The notes beneath the pieces are model-generated. The model saw only the letters and a list, made by a program, of their open reading frames with translations, was not told where the DNA came from and made no database searches. Shown piece by piece: positions 8,275 through 20,172 of a DNA stretch of 64,000 nt; the stretch's first letter is position 1; each line of letters begins with the position of its first letter. Source of the DNA: Bradyrhizobium cosmicum (GTDB taxonomy: Bacteria; Pseudomonadota; Alphaproteobacteria; Rhizobiales; Xanthobacteraceae); contig NZ_CP041656.2 in assembly GCF_007290395.2 (NCBI RefSeq), positions 3,534,001 through 3,598,000 of the forward strand, in the 5' to 3' direction. The position numbers and the translations under genes were made by a program.

Positions 8275-9060
8275 GAGATCCAGATCCGCCCACACTGGCA
8301 CGTGGTCCGACGGCTTCTCCCAGGCCCGCACATAGCTGTCGATCCCGACATTGGCGAGCTTGTCGCTGGCCTGCGGCGACAGCAGCAGATGGTCGATGCG
8401 CAGGCCATGGTTCTTCTGCCAGGCGCCGGCTTGGTAATCCCAGAAGGTGTAGAGCCCGGGCTCGTCGGTGACAGCCCGCAGGGCATCGGTCAGGCCGAGA
8501 CCGAGCAGGGACTGAAAACTCTCCCGCGTCTCCGGCTTGAACAGGGCGTCCTCGGTCCAGGCTGCCGGGTTGTGGACGTCGCGGGCGTGCGGGATGACGT
8601 TGAAGTCGCCGGCGAGGATCAGCGGCTCCTCGGTCTTGAGGCGCTCCTTCGAATACTCAAGAAGCCGCGACATCCATTTGAGCTTGTAAGGATATTTCTC
8701 GGTCCCGACCGGGTTGCCGTTGGGCAGATAGAGGCAGGCGATGCGCAGCACGCCGCGCTTCAGCGTCACCACGCCTTCGAGGAAGCGGGCATGGGCATCC
8801 TCGTCGTCGCCGGCCAGCCCCGACTTGGTCTCGTCGAACGGGAGCTTGGAGAGCAGGGCGACGCCGTTGAACGTCTTCTGCCCGTGCGTGACCACGTTGT
8901 AGCCGAGCGCCTCGATCTCCAGCCGCGGGAAGGCCTCGTCAACGCATTTGATCTCCTGGAGGCAGACGATGTCCGGCTGGCATTCCTTCAGCCAGGTCAG
9001 GAGGAGATCGATCCGCTGCCGGACCGAATTCACGTTCCAGGTGGCGACTCTGATGGGCAT
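8263..9060 (-). CDS. xth: Exodeoxyribonuclease III (AP endonuclease, ExoIII/Xth family)
   Basis: This 265-residue enzyme cuts DNA at abasic sites and removes 3' blocks in base-excision repair. The endonuclease/exonuclease/phosphatase fold signatures are all present: TWNVNSVRQR (metal-binding Asn at about residue 9), CLQEIKC (catalytic Glu near 36), LAGDFNVIP (Asp and Asn near 150) and the C-terminal SDHVPVWADLDL with the catalytic Asp-His pair. The start MPIRVATWNVN is the usual one for the family. It is convergent with exoR and divergent from the sensor kinase gene at 9193. Confidence 0.96.
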   Translation of the reverse strand: MPIRVATWNVNSVRQRIDLLLTWLKECQPDIVCLQEIKCVDEAFPRLEIEALGYNVVTHGQKTFNGVALLSKLPFDETKSGLAGDDEDAHARFLEGVVTLKRGVLRIACLYLPNGNPVGTEKYPYKLKWMSRLLEYSKERLKTEEPLILAGDFNVIPHARDVHNPAAWTEDALFKPETRESFQSLLGLGLTDALRAVTDEPGLYTFWDYQAGAWQKNHGLRIDHLLLSPQASDKLANVGIDSYVRAWEKPSDHVPVWADLDLEAA

Positions 9061-9192
9061 TTGGACGGCTCCGGACAGGGGCCTTGGTTAGAACAAAATG
9101 CAAACGCGCCCGTCAAGGACGCCGCAAAATCTCCCACAAAATTAACCCGGCTTAAGCCGCCGCTGCGCCATTGATATCGAAGAGGTTTTCGA

Positions 9193-11529
<2,337 letters not shown>

Positions 11530-11614
11530 GCGCTAGCCACGTGCCTGAATAGGCGTTTCGCACCGGTTGGCCGGACGCTGGAAATTTGGATGCGCCGTGT
11601 TACCTTGCTCCGCC

Positions 11615-12724
11615 ATGCGCCTTGTTGCCCTGCTTCTCATCTTGTTCACGGCCTCTGCCCGCGCCGGCGACGGGCCGCTGACGAGCGCGCACATGATGTT
11701 GCCTGTCGCAATTTCCGGCAACAAGGTGTCGCTCGAAAGCTTCGTCGTTCGTCCTGATCGGCCCGGCAAATTTCCTCTCGTCGTGATCACTCACGGAATG
11801 CCTCTTGGCTCCGGCGAGGAATTCTTCACTGCGATCCTCAACCGCTCGCCGGTCGATTACAGCAAGGCGGCAGTCGCCTTCGCGCAGCGAGGATATGCGG
11901 TGGTCTCGATCATGCGCCGTGGCTATGGCCGATCTGGGGGAGGGTTCTCCGAGTCTGCGCGGCAGACCTGCGACTATCTTCCGGCCGCGCGCGCCGCTAG
12001 CGAAGATGTCGTTGCGGCGCTCGCTTCACTGCGGAATGAGCCCTGGGTCGACGCTGAGCATGTTGTCTTGCTCGGTCATTCCGTTGGGGGGCTCACGGTG
12101 TTGGCCGTGGCCGCACAGGACATACCGGGGGTCGTTGGCGCCGTGAATTTCGATGGCGGCCGGAGTAGCTTCTCCGCACCCAACCAACCCTGCGCGCCTG
12201 ATCATTTGGTCGATACAGTCGCCGCATTGGGGCGCACGGCCCATGTTCCGGTGCTTTGGCTCTATGCCGAGAACGATCAATTCTACGGTCCAGACTTGGC
12301 ACGGCGCATGTTCGCGGCCTACAGCGCTGGCGGTGCGCCAGTGCAGCTGCATGTGCTGCCTCCGTTCGAACCCAACGGCCACAATACTGTCATGCTCGCG
12401 CCGGCAGATACTTGGTTTCCGTCAGTCGACCTCTTTCTTGAAAAGTTAGGTCTTCCAACCAAGACTGTCATCGGGCCGCCGTTGTTCGCTGAGCTGCCAA
12501 TCCCGCCGGGGGCTGTCGCCGCTTGTCAGGAGGCGTTCGCGGGCTACCTCGCCAATCCCGATGATGCCAAGGCCTTCGCGGTGAGTACGCGCGGCCACTG
12601 CGGGACTGGATTTGGCCGCACAGCTCTCGAGGCGCGTGAGCCTGCTTTGATGAAATGCAAGATCAATTCGCGCGGCGAGGATTGCAGGCTTTACGCGGTC
12701 GGACAGAAGCTTGCGGGGGATTGA
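11615..12724 (+). CDS. Secreted alpha/beta hydrolase (dienelactone hydrolase-like)
   Basis: The ATG at 11615 is preferred over one 48 bases upstream because it starts a clean signal peptide (MRLVALLLILFTASARA). The 369-residue protein carries the alpha/beta hydrolase nucleophile elbow GHSVGG with Ser156, an oxyanion segment VITHGMPLG, an acid-region YAENDQFYGP and a His in NGHNTVM. It should be a periplasmic serine hydrolase. The substrate is unknown. The last 80 residues (VAACQEAFAGYLANPDDAKAF onward) form an extra, Cys-containing tail not found in simple hydrolases. Base use is slightly less GC-rich than its neighbours, a weak sign of a different history. Confidence 0.85.
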   Translation: MRLVALLLILFTASARAGDGPLTSAHMMLPVAISGNKVSLESFVVRPDRPGKFPLVVITHGMPLGSGEEFFTAILNRSPVDYSKAAVAFAQRGYAVVSIMRRGYGRSGGGFSESARQTCDYLPAARAASEDVVAALASLRNEPWVDAEHVVLLGHSVGGLTVLAVAAQDIPGVVGAVNFDGGRSSFSAPNQPCAPDHLVDTVAALGRTAHVPVLWLYAENDQFYGPDLARRMFAAYSAGGAPVQLHVLPPFEPNGHNTVMLAPADTWFPSVDLFLEKLGLPTKTVIGPPLFAELPIPPGAVAACQEAFAGYLANPDDAKAFAVSTRGHCGTGFGRTALEAREPALMKCKINSRGEDCRLYAVGQKLAGD

Positions 12725-12759
12725 ACCGCAGTCCACGCGATCCCTTGCAAGATGCGCCG

Positions 12760-13662
12760 TCACAGTTTTCCATAGACCCGCGCGGCGACCGCCTTCAGGC
12801 GCTCGACCGAGCCGGACTCCGGGTGCGGCTTGACCGGCGCGAACAGGATCGAAGCCTGCCGGCCGTTCTTCCAGACAAAGATGTTGACGGCATTGCCGTT
12901 GCCCTTGGTGCAGGAATGTTCGCCGAACGCTTCGCTGCCAAGCTCGGGGATCGCGACGTGTTGGCAAGGGCCTGCGCGTTTCATCATGCTGATGACCGTG
13001 TCGCGTGACATCGCGATCACCGCAACGGCCATGGTGTTGGCCTCGCGATCGAACATCATGCAGCTGCCCGCGCCGGTCCGCTGGACCTGCAGCGTGCTCT
13101 TGTCGAGAAAGCCGTCGGCATCCGAGGCCGTGAGCCACTCGCAGTCGCCGAACCTCTCGCTGGTCTTGGTCACATTTGCGATGGCAATGCGCGCGGCTTC
13201 GGTGGCCGGTCCGAGCAGCACGCTGTCGGCACGCCGGCCGGTCGGGTAGACGCTGATCTGCAGAATGTAATCGCCGGACAAGGCCACGACCGAGGCCTCC
13301 TGGCGCTGCGCGTCGGCAGCGGTCGTCCCGCCCTGGCTTTCATCGCCGAGCCCGGACACCGCGTTCAGCGGCATGCGCTCACTGAGCGTCTTGACGAAGG
13401 TCGCGTACAATTCCCTGGCGCGATCCTTGTCGGGATTGCGGAATACGGTCAGCATCATCGTGTCGCCGCGCCCGCCCTGGTAGATGCAGCCCCGGCCGTC
13501 CTGATTTGAAATCAACGACCATTTGAGCGCCGGCATCGCGCCGGCGAGCTCCTTGGATGTGATGAAGGGGCAGGTTTCGGCAGCGAGCGCGGGAAGCACC
13601 GGGAGGGTCGCGATTGCGAGGAGCAGGGCGAGGCAAGCGAACAGACGATCGATCGTGCGCAT
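12760..13662 (-). CDS. Secreted protein with two copies of one domain, 300 aa
   Basis: A signal peptide (residues 1-28, ending LAALAAE) is followed by two similar halves. Half one runs ETCPFITSKELAGAM ... GRGCIYQ ... VSGLGDES ... DYILQISV. Half two runs GDCEWLTASDADGFL ... AGSCMMFD ... LGSEAFGEHSC ... NIFVWKNGRQASILF. Each has an early Cys, a central Cys before aromatic residues, a Gly-Leu/Gly-Asp turn and a final hydrophobic strand. The pattern resembles DUF3558-type secreted domains of about 130 residues, but that link is from memory. It should act in the periplasm, probably with disulfides. No function can be assigned. It converges with the hydrolase gene, 35 bases away. Confidence 0.7.
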   Translation of the reverse strand: MRTIDRLFACLALLLAIATLPVLPALAAETCPFITSKELAGAMPALKWSLISNQDGRGCIYQGGRGDTMMLTVFRNPDKDRARELYATFVKTLSERMPLNAVSGLGDESQGGTTAADAQRQEASVVALSGDYILQISVYPTGRRADSVLLGPATEAARIAIANVTKTSERFGDCEWLTASDADGFLDKSTLQVQRTGAGSCMMFDREANTMAVAVIAMSRDTVISMMKRAGPCQHVAIPELGSEAFGEHSCTKGNGNAVNIFVWKNGRQASILFAPVKPHPESGSVERLKAVAARVYGKL

Positions 13663-13930
13663 TGGAAAATTGACTACCGCTAATGGCGCCGTTGACGATG
13701 TTTCAATTTTTCGAAGGACTGGACTGCGGGCAGGGGCCGCTTCAGCAGCTAGGCTGTATCGAACCCGCCGCGCGTGCGTCCGGCCGAGTCCGACCTTGGG
13801 GGACCTCGCGATGATCCCACCCTACCCCTGTTTTGCCCGACGCGTCAATCGTTATTCGTAAAAGCCGAAATGCATCCCGCCGGCCTGCCGGCTACTGTGC
13901 GTGGGGTTGTTTTTCCGGTTTTGAGTCGGA

Positions 13931-14260
13931 TCAGATCGAGAAGCTGGTCCCGCAGCCGCAGGACGCCGTCGCGTTCGGATTGTTGACGCGGAACGAGGCT
14001 CCGATCAGATCATCGACGAAATCGACCTGCGACCCCGCCAGGAACGGTTGTGAGGCGGAATCGACCAGCACCACGGCACTCTCCTGCTCGATCACGAGAT
14101 CGTCGTCGGTGCGAGCGCGATCGATGTCGAACTTGTACTGGAAGCCGGAACAGCCGCCGCCCTCGACGGAGATGCGCAGCATCGCGCCTGTGCCTTCGCC
14201 CTTGAGGATCTCCCCAATCCGGCGTGCGGCGCGGTCACTGATGGTCACGTCTGTCGTCAT
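13931..14260 (-). CDS. erpA: A-type iron-sulfur cluster carrier (ErpA/IscA family)
   Basis: The 109-residue protein delivers Fe-S clusters to target enzymes. It has the three invariant cysteines of A-type carriers: Cys37 in VEGGGCSGFQY, and Cys101 and Cys103 in SCGCGTSFS. Length and the N-terminal VTISDRAARRI segment are typical. Within the family the sequence looks more like ErpA than IscA or SufA, and no isc or suf genes surround it, which fits a stand-alone carrier. It is divergent from dgt with a 137-base gap that contains repeated short elements. Confidence 0.9.
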   Translation of the reverse strand: MTTDVTISDRAARRIGEILKGEGTGAMLRISVEGGGCSGFQYKFDIDRARTDDDLVIEQESAVVLVDSASQPFLAGSQVDFVDDLIGASFRVNNPNATASCGCGTSFSI

Positions 14261-14286
14261 AGGTCCTCTCCGATAGGCCCGCGATC

Positions 14287-14333
14287 ATACCAAATTCACT
14301 TGGCGGATTCACTTGCCCCAATTCATTTGGTAT
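14287..14333. promoter_or_regulatory. Iterated short elements between erpA and dgt
   Basis: Three direct copies of ATTCACTTG / ATTCACTTG / ATTCATTTG start at 14294, 14307 and 14321, spaced 13 and 14 bases. The whole is framed by an inverted pair ATACCAAAT (14287-14295) and ATTTGGTAT (14325-14333). It is an AT-rich island between two divergent genes. A regulator-binding array is plausible, with no identification of the protein. Confidence 0.5.
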
Positions 14334-14397
14334 CCCGCGTCCGGCATAGTTAAGTGCCACCATACGCAGAATCAAATGGATAGGGACTAAATTCGCC

Positions 14398-15606
14398 GTG
14401 TCCGTCGGAATGGCAGCTCCCCGCGCGCCCTATGCCTGCGACCCCGATCGCAGCCGCGGCCGGCTGGTCGCGGAGCCGCCGAGCCGGACCCGCAGCCCGT
14501 TCCGGCGCGATTGCGACCGGGTGATCCATTCCACCGCGTTCCGCCGCCTGAAGTACAAAACCCAGGTGTTCGTGTTCCACGAGGGCGACCATTACCGCAC
14601 CCGGCTGACCCATTCGCTGGAGGTGGCCCAGATCGCCCGGGCGCTGGCCCGGCAGCTTGGGCTCGACGAGGACCTGACCGAAACGCTGGCGCTCGCCCAC
14701 GATCTCGGCCATCCGCCGTTCGGGCACGCCGGCGAGCGGGCGCTGGACGCCTGCCTGAAGGATTTTGGCGGCTTCGACCACAATGCCCAGACGCTCCGCG
14801 TCGTCGCCTCGCTCGAGCACCGCTATCCCGAGTTCGACGGGCTCAACCTGACCTGGGAGTCGCTGGAGGGGATCGTCAAGCACAACGGCCCATTGACGGA
14901 TCGCAGCGGCGCGCCGGTCGGGCGCTATCGCGAGCATGGCATTCCCGTCGGCATCGCCGACTACACTGGGACCTACGACCTCGAACTCTGGAGCTTCGCT
15001 TCGCTCGAAGCCCAGGTCGCAGCGCTCGCCGATGACATCGCCTATGACGCGCACGATATCGACGACGGCCTGCGCGCCGGCCTGTTCCATCTCGACGACC
15101 TCAAGGTGATGCCGCTCACCGCGGAGATCATCGCCGAGACGTCGGCGCATTACCCCGACCTCGAGGACGTCAGGCGCGGTGCCGAGCTGGTGCGGGAGCT
15201 GATCTCCCATCTGATCGGCGCGGTGTTCACGGAGGCGCAGAAGAACATCGCGGCGGTGAAGCCGCAATCGGCCCAGGACGTGCGCCAGCAGAGCCGGGCG
15301 CTGGTCGTGTTCCCCGCCGAGGTCGCCGAGGAGGAGGCCGCGATCAAGCGCTTCCTCTATCAGCACATGTACCGCCACAAGCGGGTGATGCGGGTGATGG
15401 GGGAGGCCGAGCAGATCCTGTTCGACCTGTTCGCGAAATACCTGAAGGTGCCGGCCGAGCTGCCGCCGGAATGGCTGGCAGGGGCGGAGGCGGACGATGA
15501 GGGCGACCGGGCCCGGCGGATCGGCAATTTCATTGCCGGAATGACCGACCGTTTCGCCCTGACCGAACACCAGCGGCTCTTTGACTCGACCCCCGATTTG
15601 CGTTAG
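14398..15606 (+). CDS. dgt: Deoxyguanosinetriphosphate triphosphohydrolase-like protein (HD domain)
   Basis: This 402-residue HD-domain enzyme belongs to the dNTP triphosphohydrolase group that releases tripolyphosphate from dGTP or other dNTPs. The metal-binding residues are visible: His72 in THSLEV, the His101-Asp102 pair in [14 protein letters not shown], and a later Asp in [12 protein letters not shown]. The N-terminal [19 protein letters not shown] stretch is the family signature. The start is probably GTG 14398; an in-frame ATG follows at 14410. It sits 9 bases before argS, a pairing well known in Hyphomicrobiales, so the two are probably co-transcribed. Confidence 0.93.
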   Translation: MSVGMAAPRAPYACDPDRSRGRLVAEPPSRTRSPFRRDCDRVIHSTAFRRLKYKTQVFVFHEGDHYRTRLTHSLEVAQIARALARQLGLDEDLTETLALAHDLGHPPFGHAGERALDACLKDFGGFDHNAQTLRVVASLEHRYPEFDGLNLTWESLEGIVKHNGPLTDRSGAPVGRYREHGIPVGIADYTGTYDLELWSFASLEAQVAALADDIAYDAHDIDDGLRAGLFHLDDLKVMPLTAEIIAETSAHYPDLEDVRRGAELVRELISHLIGAVFTEAQKNIAAVKPQSAQDVRQQSRALVVFPAEVAEEEAAIKRFLYQHMYRHKRVMRVMGEAEQILFDLFAKYLKVPAELPPEWLAGAEADDEGDRARRIGNFIAGMTDRFALTEHQRLFDSTPDLR

Positions 15607-15615
15607 GCGGCGGCC

Positions 15616-17406
15616 ATGCCCGAGACATCCTCATCCCTGCATTTGTTCGCCGACGTGCTCGCACGCGTGCACGCCGCCTGCCGCGCGCTCGCGGCGGACG
15701 CCAGCTGGCCCGAGGGCATCGATTTCTCCCGCGTGGTGGTCGAGCCGCCGCGCGATGCCTCCCATGGCGACATGGCGACCAACGCCGCGATGGTGCTTGC
15801 GAAAGAGGCCAAGGCCAAGCCGCGGGATCTCGCCGAGCAGATCGCCGAACGGCTGCGCGTTGACGCGCTGATCGCCAAGGTCGATGTCGCCGGTCCCGGT
15901 TTCATCAATCTGACGCTGAAGCCGGCCGCCTGGGCGGAGGCGCTGCGCACCGTGCTGCGCGAGGGCGCCGACTATGGCCGCGTCCGGGGCGGCTCCAAGG
16001 TCAACGTCGAGTACGTCTCGGCCAATCCGACCGGACCGATGCATGTCGGCCATTGCCGCGGCGCGGTGTTCGGCGACGCGCTGTCGAGCCTGCTTGATTT
16101 CGCGGGGCACGATGTCACGCGCGAATATTACATTAACGATGCCGGCGCACAGGTCGACGTGCTCGCGCGGTCCGCGTTCCTGAGGTATCGCGAGGCGCTC
16201 GGCGAGGATATCGGCGCCATTCCGGAAGGCCTCTATCCCGGCGACTATCTGAAGCCGGTCGGGCAGGCTCTTGCCAAGGAACACGGCGACAAGCTCCGCA
16301 CGATGAGCGAGGCGCAATGGCTGCCGACGGTGCGCGCCAGGGCGATCGCGATGATGATGGACGAGATCAAGGACGATCTCGCCGCCCTCAACATCCGTCA
16401 CGACGTGTTCTTCTCGGAGCGCTCGCTGATCGAGAGCGGCAACAACAAGGTCGCCGAGACCATCGATTTCCTCAAGGCCAAAGGTGACATCTACGAGGGC
16501 CGCCTGCCGCCGCCGAAGGGCGCGCCGGTCGAGGACTGGGAAGACCGCGAGCAATTGCTGTTCAAGGCGACCGCCTACGGCGACGACGTCGATCGTCCGC
16601 TGATCAAGTCGGACAATTCCTACACCTACTTCGCCTCCGACATCGCCTACCACAAGAACAAGTTCGACCGTGGTTTTGCGGAGATGATCGACGTCTGGGG
16701 CGCCGATCATGGCGGCTATATCAAGCGCATGCAGGCGGCGGTGAAGGCGACGACGTCAGGCAAGGGCGCGCTCGACGTCAAGATCGTCCAGCTCGTGAAG
16801 TTGCTGCGCAACGGCGAACCCGTGAAAATGTCGAAGCGGAGCGGGGACTTCGTCACCTTGCGTGAGGTGGTGGATGAGGTCGGGCAGGACGCCGTCCGCT
16901 TCATGATGCTCTACCGCAAGAACGACGCGGTGCTCGACTTCGACCTTGCCAAGGTCATGGAACAGTCGCGCGACAATCCGGTGTTCTATGTGCAGTACGG
17001 CCACGCCCGCGGCCACTCGATCTTCCGCAATGCGCGGACGGAAGTGTTCCCGGACTTGCCCGAGGACTCGGAGAAGCGGATTGCCTGGCTCGGTGAGTCG
17101 GCCGTGGAGCGGCTATCGGACCCCGTGGAGCTCGACCTTCTCAGGCGGCTCGCAATTTATCCGAGGATGCTGGAAGCGGCCGCAAGCGCTCACGAGCCGC
17201 ACCGAATTGCCTTTTATCTCTATGATTTAGCCAGCGAATTTCATGCACTTTGGACGAAGGGGCGGGATTTGCCCTATTTACGCTTCATTATCAATAATGA
17301 TGCAGAGCTAACGAAGGCGCGGCTGGCCATGGTCCAGGGCGTCATCTCTGTCCTGGCATCGGGCCTCGCCATCCTCGGCGTCCATGCTCCGGATGAGATG
17401 CGGTAG
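15616..17406 (+). CDS. argS: Arginyl-tRNA synthetase
   Basis: The class I synthetase charges tRNA-Arg with arginine. The 596 residues include the N-terminal additional domain, the HIGH-type motif as HVGH in [17 protein letters not shown] (about residues 137-153), and a [12 protein letters not shown] loop (about 403-414). The C-terminal anticodon-binding helical domain ends with [12 protein letters not shown]. It directly follows dgt and precedes the SPOR-domain gene. Nothing is missing or odd in it. Confidence 0.97.
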   Translation: MPETSSSLHLFADVLARVHAACRALAADASWPEGIDFSRVVVEPPRDASHGDMATNAAMVLAKEAKAKPRDLAEQIAERLRVDALIAKVDVAGPGFINLTLKPAAWAEALRTVLREGADYGRVRGGSKVNVEYVSANPTGPMHVGHCRGAVFGDALSSLLDFAGHDVTREYYINDAGAQVDVLARSAFLRYREALGEDIGAIPEGLYPGDYLKPVGQALAKEHGDKLRTMSEAQWLPTVRARAIAMMMDEIKDDLAALNIRHDVFFSERSLIESGNNKVAETIDFLKAKGDIYEGRLPPPKGAPVEDWEDREQLLFKATAYGDDVDRPLIKSDNSYTYFASDIAYHKNKFDRGFAEMIDVWGADHGGYIKRMQAAVKATTSGKGALDVKIVQLVKLLRNGEPVKMSKRSGDFVTLREVVDEVGQDAVRFMMLYRKNDAVLDFDLAKVMEQSRDNPVFYVQYGHARGHSIFRNARTEVFPDLPEDSEKRIAWLGESAVERLSDPVELDLLRRLAIYPRMLEAAASAHEPHRIAFYLYDLASEFHALWTKGRDLPYLRFIINNDAELTKARLAMVQGVISVLASGLAILGVHAPDEMR

Positions 17407-17549
17407 TTTGGGGCGAACTACTTAAGGGGAATTTTTGGGGGTAACTGGCAGAAGCCGGACCACTTAGACTTGGTTGGAAGCCTTATGGGTCGAAGGCCGT
17501 GCCTTGGTCGAGGGGGCGCGCGGCTTTCCCGAAGGGACGCATCATCACG

Positions 17550-19097
17550 ATGGCCGAACGATATCAGGACCGACGGTTTCCCTCCGATGACTACGGTCGC
17601 GGTGGCGACCAGCATGGCAAGGCGGAAACCGATCCCTTGGCCGAGCTCGCCCGCCTGATCGGACAGACCGATCCGTTCGCGGCGCAGGGGCGGCCCAGCG
17701 CGCCCGCGCCGGCTGTTCCAGCGCCCACCCAGAGTTATCAGGACGACGATTATCCGCAGGACGATTATCAGCAGGATTACGCCGAGCAGGCCCCGCCGCC
17801 GCCCGGGCCGCCCTCATGGATGCGGCGCGCCAACGTGCAGCCGGCCCCGGCGCCAGAGCCCGACTATCCCGTCTCCGTGAACCCGGTTCATCCATTGTAT
17901 CGCTATTCAGCCCAGCCGACCGCGCCCGAACCTGATTTTCATCAGCCGCAAGCCTATCAGGACCAGGCCTATCAAGATCAGGCGTATCAGGGGCATACGC
18001 TCCAGCCGCAGGATCAGGCTTACCAGGAGCCAGCCTATCAGCAGCCCGATCCGGCGCGCTACGACGATGCGCTCTATGGGCGGCTCGAGGCGGGCGAGCA
18101 GGATTATCAGCGCGATCCTGCCTATCCCGACGATCCCTACGCCTTTCAGAGCGATTATCCCGAGGCTGATCTCGACGAGCCGAAGAAGCCGCGTGGCGGC
18201 ATGATGACGGTCGCGGCGATCCTCGCGCTTGCCGTGGTCGGCACCGGTGCGGCCTTCGCCTACAAAACATATGTCGGGTCGCCCCGCAGCGGCGAGCCGC
18301 CGATCATCAGGGCCGACAACACGCCAACCAAGATCGTGCCGGCGCCGACGGACTCGGGGGGCAAGGTGCCCGATCGTATGGCGAGCGGCGACGGTTCCGA
18401 GAAGATCGTGCCGCGCGAAGAGGCGCCCGTCGACGTCAACGCCAAGGTCGGCGGACCTCGCGTGGTGTTTCCGCCGCTGAACCAGAATGCGAACCCGCCG
18501 CCGGTATCGAGCGTCTCGCCGTCGGCGGCGCTGCCGCCGGGCGCAGGTTCGCAGCCGAGCAACGGCACGTTGCCGAACAATTCGCCGCGCCCGGTCAGGA
18601 CCGTGGCCGTGAGAGGCGATCAGACCGATAGCGCCTTGCCGCAGTCGGCTGCGGCCAAGCCGGCCACCGCGCCGAAGCCCGTGGCTGCGCCCGCCGTACC
18701 GCGTAGTCCGCCGACCTCGGCGAATGCCAGCGCCAATCAGCCGCTCTCACTGGCCCCGCAATCGGCGCCTGCGGCCGAGCCGCCGCAGCGGATGGCCGCA
18801 ACCAACCCGACACAGCTCGCGCCCGCCAGCAGTGGCGGTGGCGGCTACGTCGTGCAGGTCTCCTCGCAGCAGAGCGAGGACAGCGCGGCTGCGTCCTACC
18901 GCGTCCTTCAGAGCAAGTATGGCAGCGTGCTGGGCTCCCGCTCGCCTGTCATCAAGCGGGTCGATCTCACCGACAAGGGCAAGGGGGTCGTCTACCGCGC
19001 CTTCGCTGGCCCCTATGGATCGGCCGAGGAGGCGACGCAGGCCTGCAACAGCCTGAAGTCTGCGGGCTTGTCGGCCTGCTTCGTCCAGAGGAATTAA
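17550..19097 (+). CDS. SPOR-domain cell-envelope protein with YQ-rich cytoplasmic region
   Basis: The ATG at 17550 (MAERYQDRRFPSDDYG) is chosen; an upstream ATG in frame gives an Arg-rich leader that looks non-coding. The 515-residue protein has a long acidic and Gln/Tyr/Pro-rich cytoplasmic part. This includes tandem YQDQA-type repeats (DNA about 17950-18050). One membrane segment follows near residues 217-240 (TVAAILALAVVGTGAAFAYK), then a Pro/Ala-rich periplasmic linker and a C-terminal SPOR domain (about 430-515, YVVQVSSQQSEDSAAASY to ACFVQRN). SPOR domains bind denuded glycan strands at the septum. With nagZ and scpAB next door, a role in division is likely. Confidence 0.88.
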   Translation: MAERYQDRRFPSDDYGRGGDQHGKAETDPLAELARLIGQTDPFAAQGRPSAPAPAVPAPTQSYQDDDYPQDDYQQDYAEQAPPPPGPPSWMRRANVQPAPAPEPDYPVSVNPVHPLYRYSAQPTAPEPDFHQPQAYQDQAYQDQAYQGHTLQPQDQAYQEPAYQQPDPARYDDALYGRLEAGEQDYQRDPAYPDDPYAFQSDYPEADLDEPKKPRGGMMTVAAILALAVVGTGAAFAYKTYVGSPRSGEPPIIRADNTPTKIVPAPTDSGGKVPDRMASGDGSEKIVPREEAPVDVNAKVGGPRVVFPPLNQNANPPPVSSVSPSAALPPGAGSQPSNGTLPNNSPRPVRTVAVRGDQTDSALPQSAAAKPATAPKPVAAPAVPRSPPTSANASANQPLSLAPQSAPAAEPPQRMAATNPTQLAPASSGGGGYVVQVSSQQSEDSAAASYRVLQSKYGSVLGSRSPVIKRVDLTDKGKGVVYRAFAGPYGSAEEATQACNSLKSAGLSACFVQRN

Positions 19098-19143
19098 CGG
19101 CCGTTTCCTTGACCCCCTCGCGGGGCAGGGTTAATCGGCCCTT

Positions 19144-20172
19144 ATGAGCACGCGGGCCTTCATTACCGGCGTATCCGGAACGGAACTGACCGCCGCCGAG
19201 CGGGAGTTTATCCGTGCCGAACGCCCATGGGGCTTCATCCTGTTCAAGCGCAATGTCGCCACACCAGCTCAAGTTGCTGCTTTAGTTGCGGAATTGCGGG
19301 CAGTTGCAGGGGCCGCCGACGCGCCCGTCCTGATCGACCAGGAGGGCGGACGGGTGCAGCGGCTGGGTCCGCCGCACTGGCCGGTCTACCCGCCGGGCGC
19401 CATTTTCGCGAGTTTGTACGACATTGATTCGGCCCTCGGGCTCACCGCAGCGCGCCTCAGCGCGCGGCTGATCGCGGCCGATCTCGCCGATCTCGGCATT
19501 ACCGTGGATTGCCTGCCGCTGGCCGACGTGCCGGTCGCGGGTGCCGACGCCGTCATCGGCAACCGAGCCTATGGCACCGAGCCGGGCAAGGTTGCCGAAA
19601 TCGCGCGCGCCGTCACCGAGGGCCTGGAGCAGGGCGGCGTGCTGCCGGTGCTCAAGCACATCCCTGGCCACGGCCGGGCCACCGCCGATACCCATTTCAA
19701 GCTGCCGACGGTCGATACGCCCCGGGATGAGCTCGAGCGAACCGACTTCGCTGCGTTCAAGCCGCTGGCGGATCTGCCGATGGCCATGACTGCACATGTT
19801 GTGTTTAGCGCGGTCGACCCCGCCCATCCGGCGACGACTTCTGCGACAATGATCGCTCAGGTGATTCGCGGCGTGATCGGGTTCCAGGGTTTGTTAATGA
19901 GTGATGACGTGTCGATGAACGCGCTGTCGGGGAATATTGCCGAGCGGACCCGCGCCATCTTCGCGGCCGGTTGCGACGTCGCCCTGCATTGCAACGGCAA
20001 CATCGAGGAGATGCGCGAAGTTGCCGGCCAGACGCCTGAATTGTCCGGCAAGGCGCTGGAGCGGGCGAACGCCGCGCTCGCCGCACGCAAGGCGCCGCGG
20101 CCATTCGACCGGGCAGCCGCACGCGCCGAACTGGACGCATTGATCGCACGGGCAAACACGGCATCCGCATGA
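19144..20172 (+). CDS. nagZ: Beta-N-acetylhexosaminidase
   Basis: NagZ (glycoside hydrolase family 3) cuts N-acetylglucosamine from anhydro-muropeptides in the cytoplasm during peptidoglycan recycling. The 342 residues show the family loop KHIPGHGRATADTHF with the catalytic His/Asp dyad, and MSDDVSMNALSG with the nucleophile Asp. LIDQEGGRVQRL near residue 60-70 is another strong signature. The stop overlaps the scpA start by 4 bases, so the two are translationally coupled. Confidence 0.96.
   Translation: MSTRAFITGVSGTELTAAEREFIRAERPWGFILFKRNVATPAQVAALVAELRAVAGAADAPVLIDQEGGRVQRLGPPHWPVYPPGAIFASLYDIDSALGLTAARLSARLIAADLADLGITVDCLPLADVPVAGADAVIGNRAYGTEPGKVAEIARAVTEGLEQGGVLPVLKHIPGHGRATADTHFKLPTVDTPRDELERTDFAAFKPLADLPMAMTAHVVFSAVDPAHPATTSATMIAQVIRGVIGFQGLLMSDDVSMNALSGNIAERTRAIFAAGCDVALHCNGNIEEMREVAGQTPELSGKALERANAALAARKAPRPFDRAAARAELDALIARANTASA

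Noticed and set aside
17940..18060. CRISPR-like or DNA tandem repeat
   Set aside because: The repeat lies in frame inside a coding region and has no regular spacers; it encodes a Tyr/Gln-rich peptide repeat.
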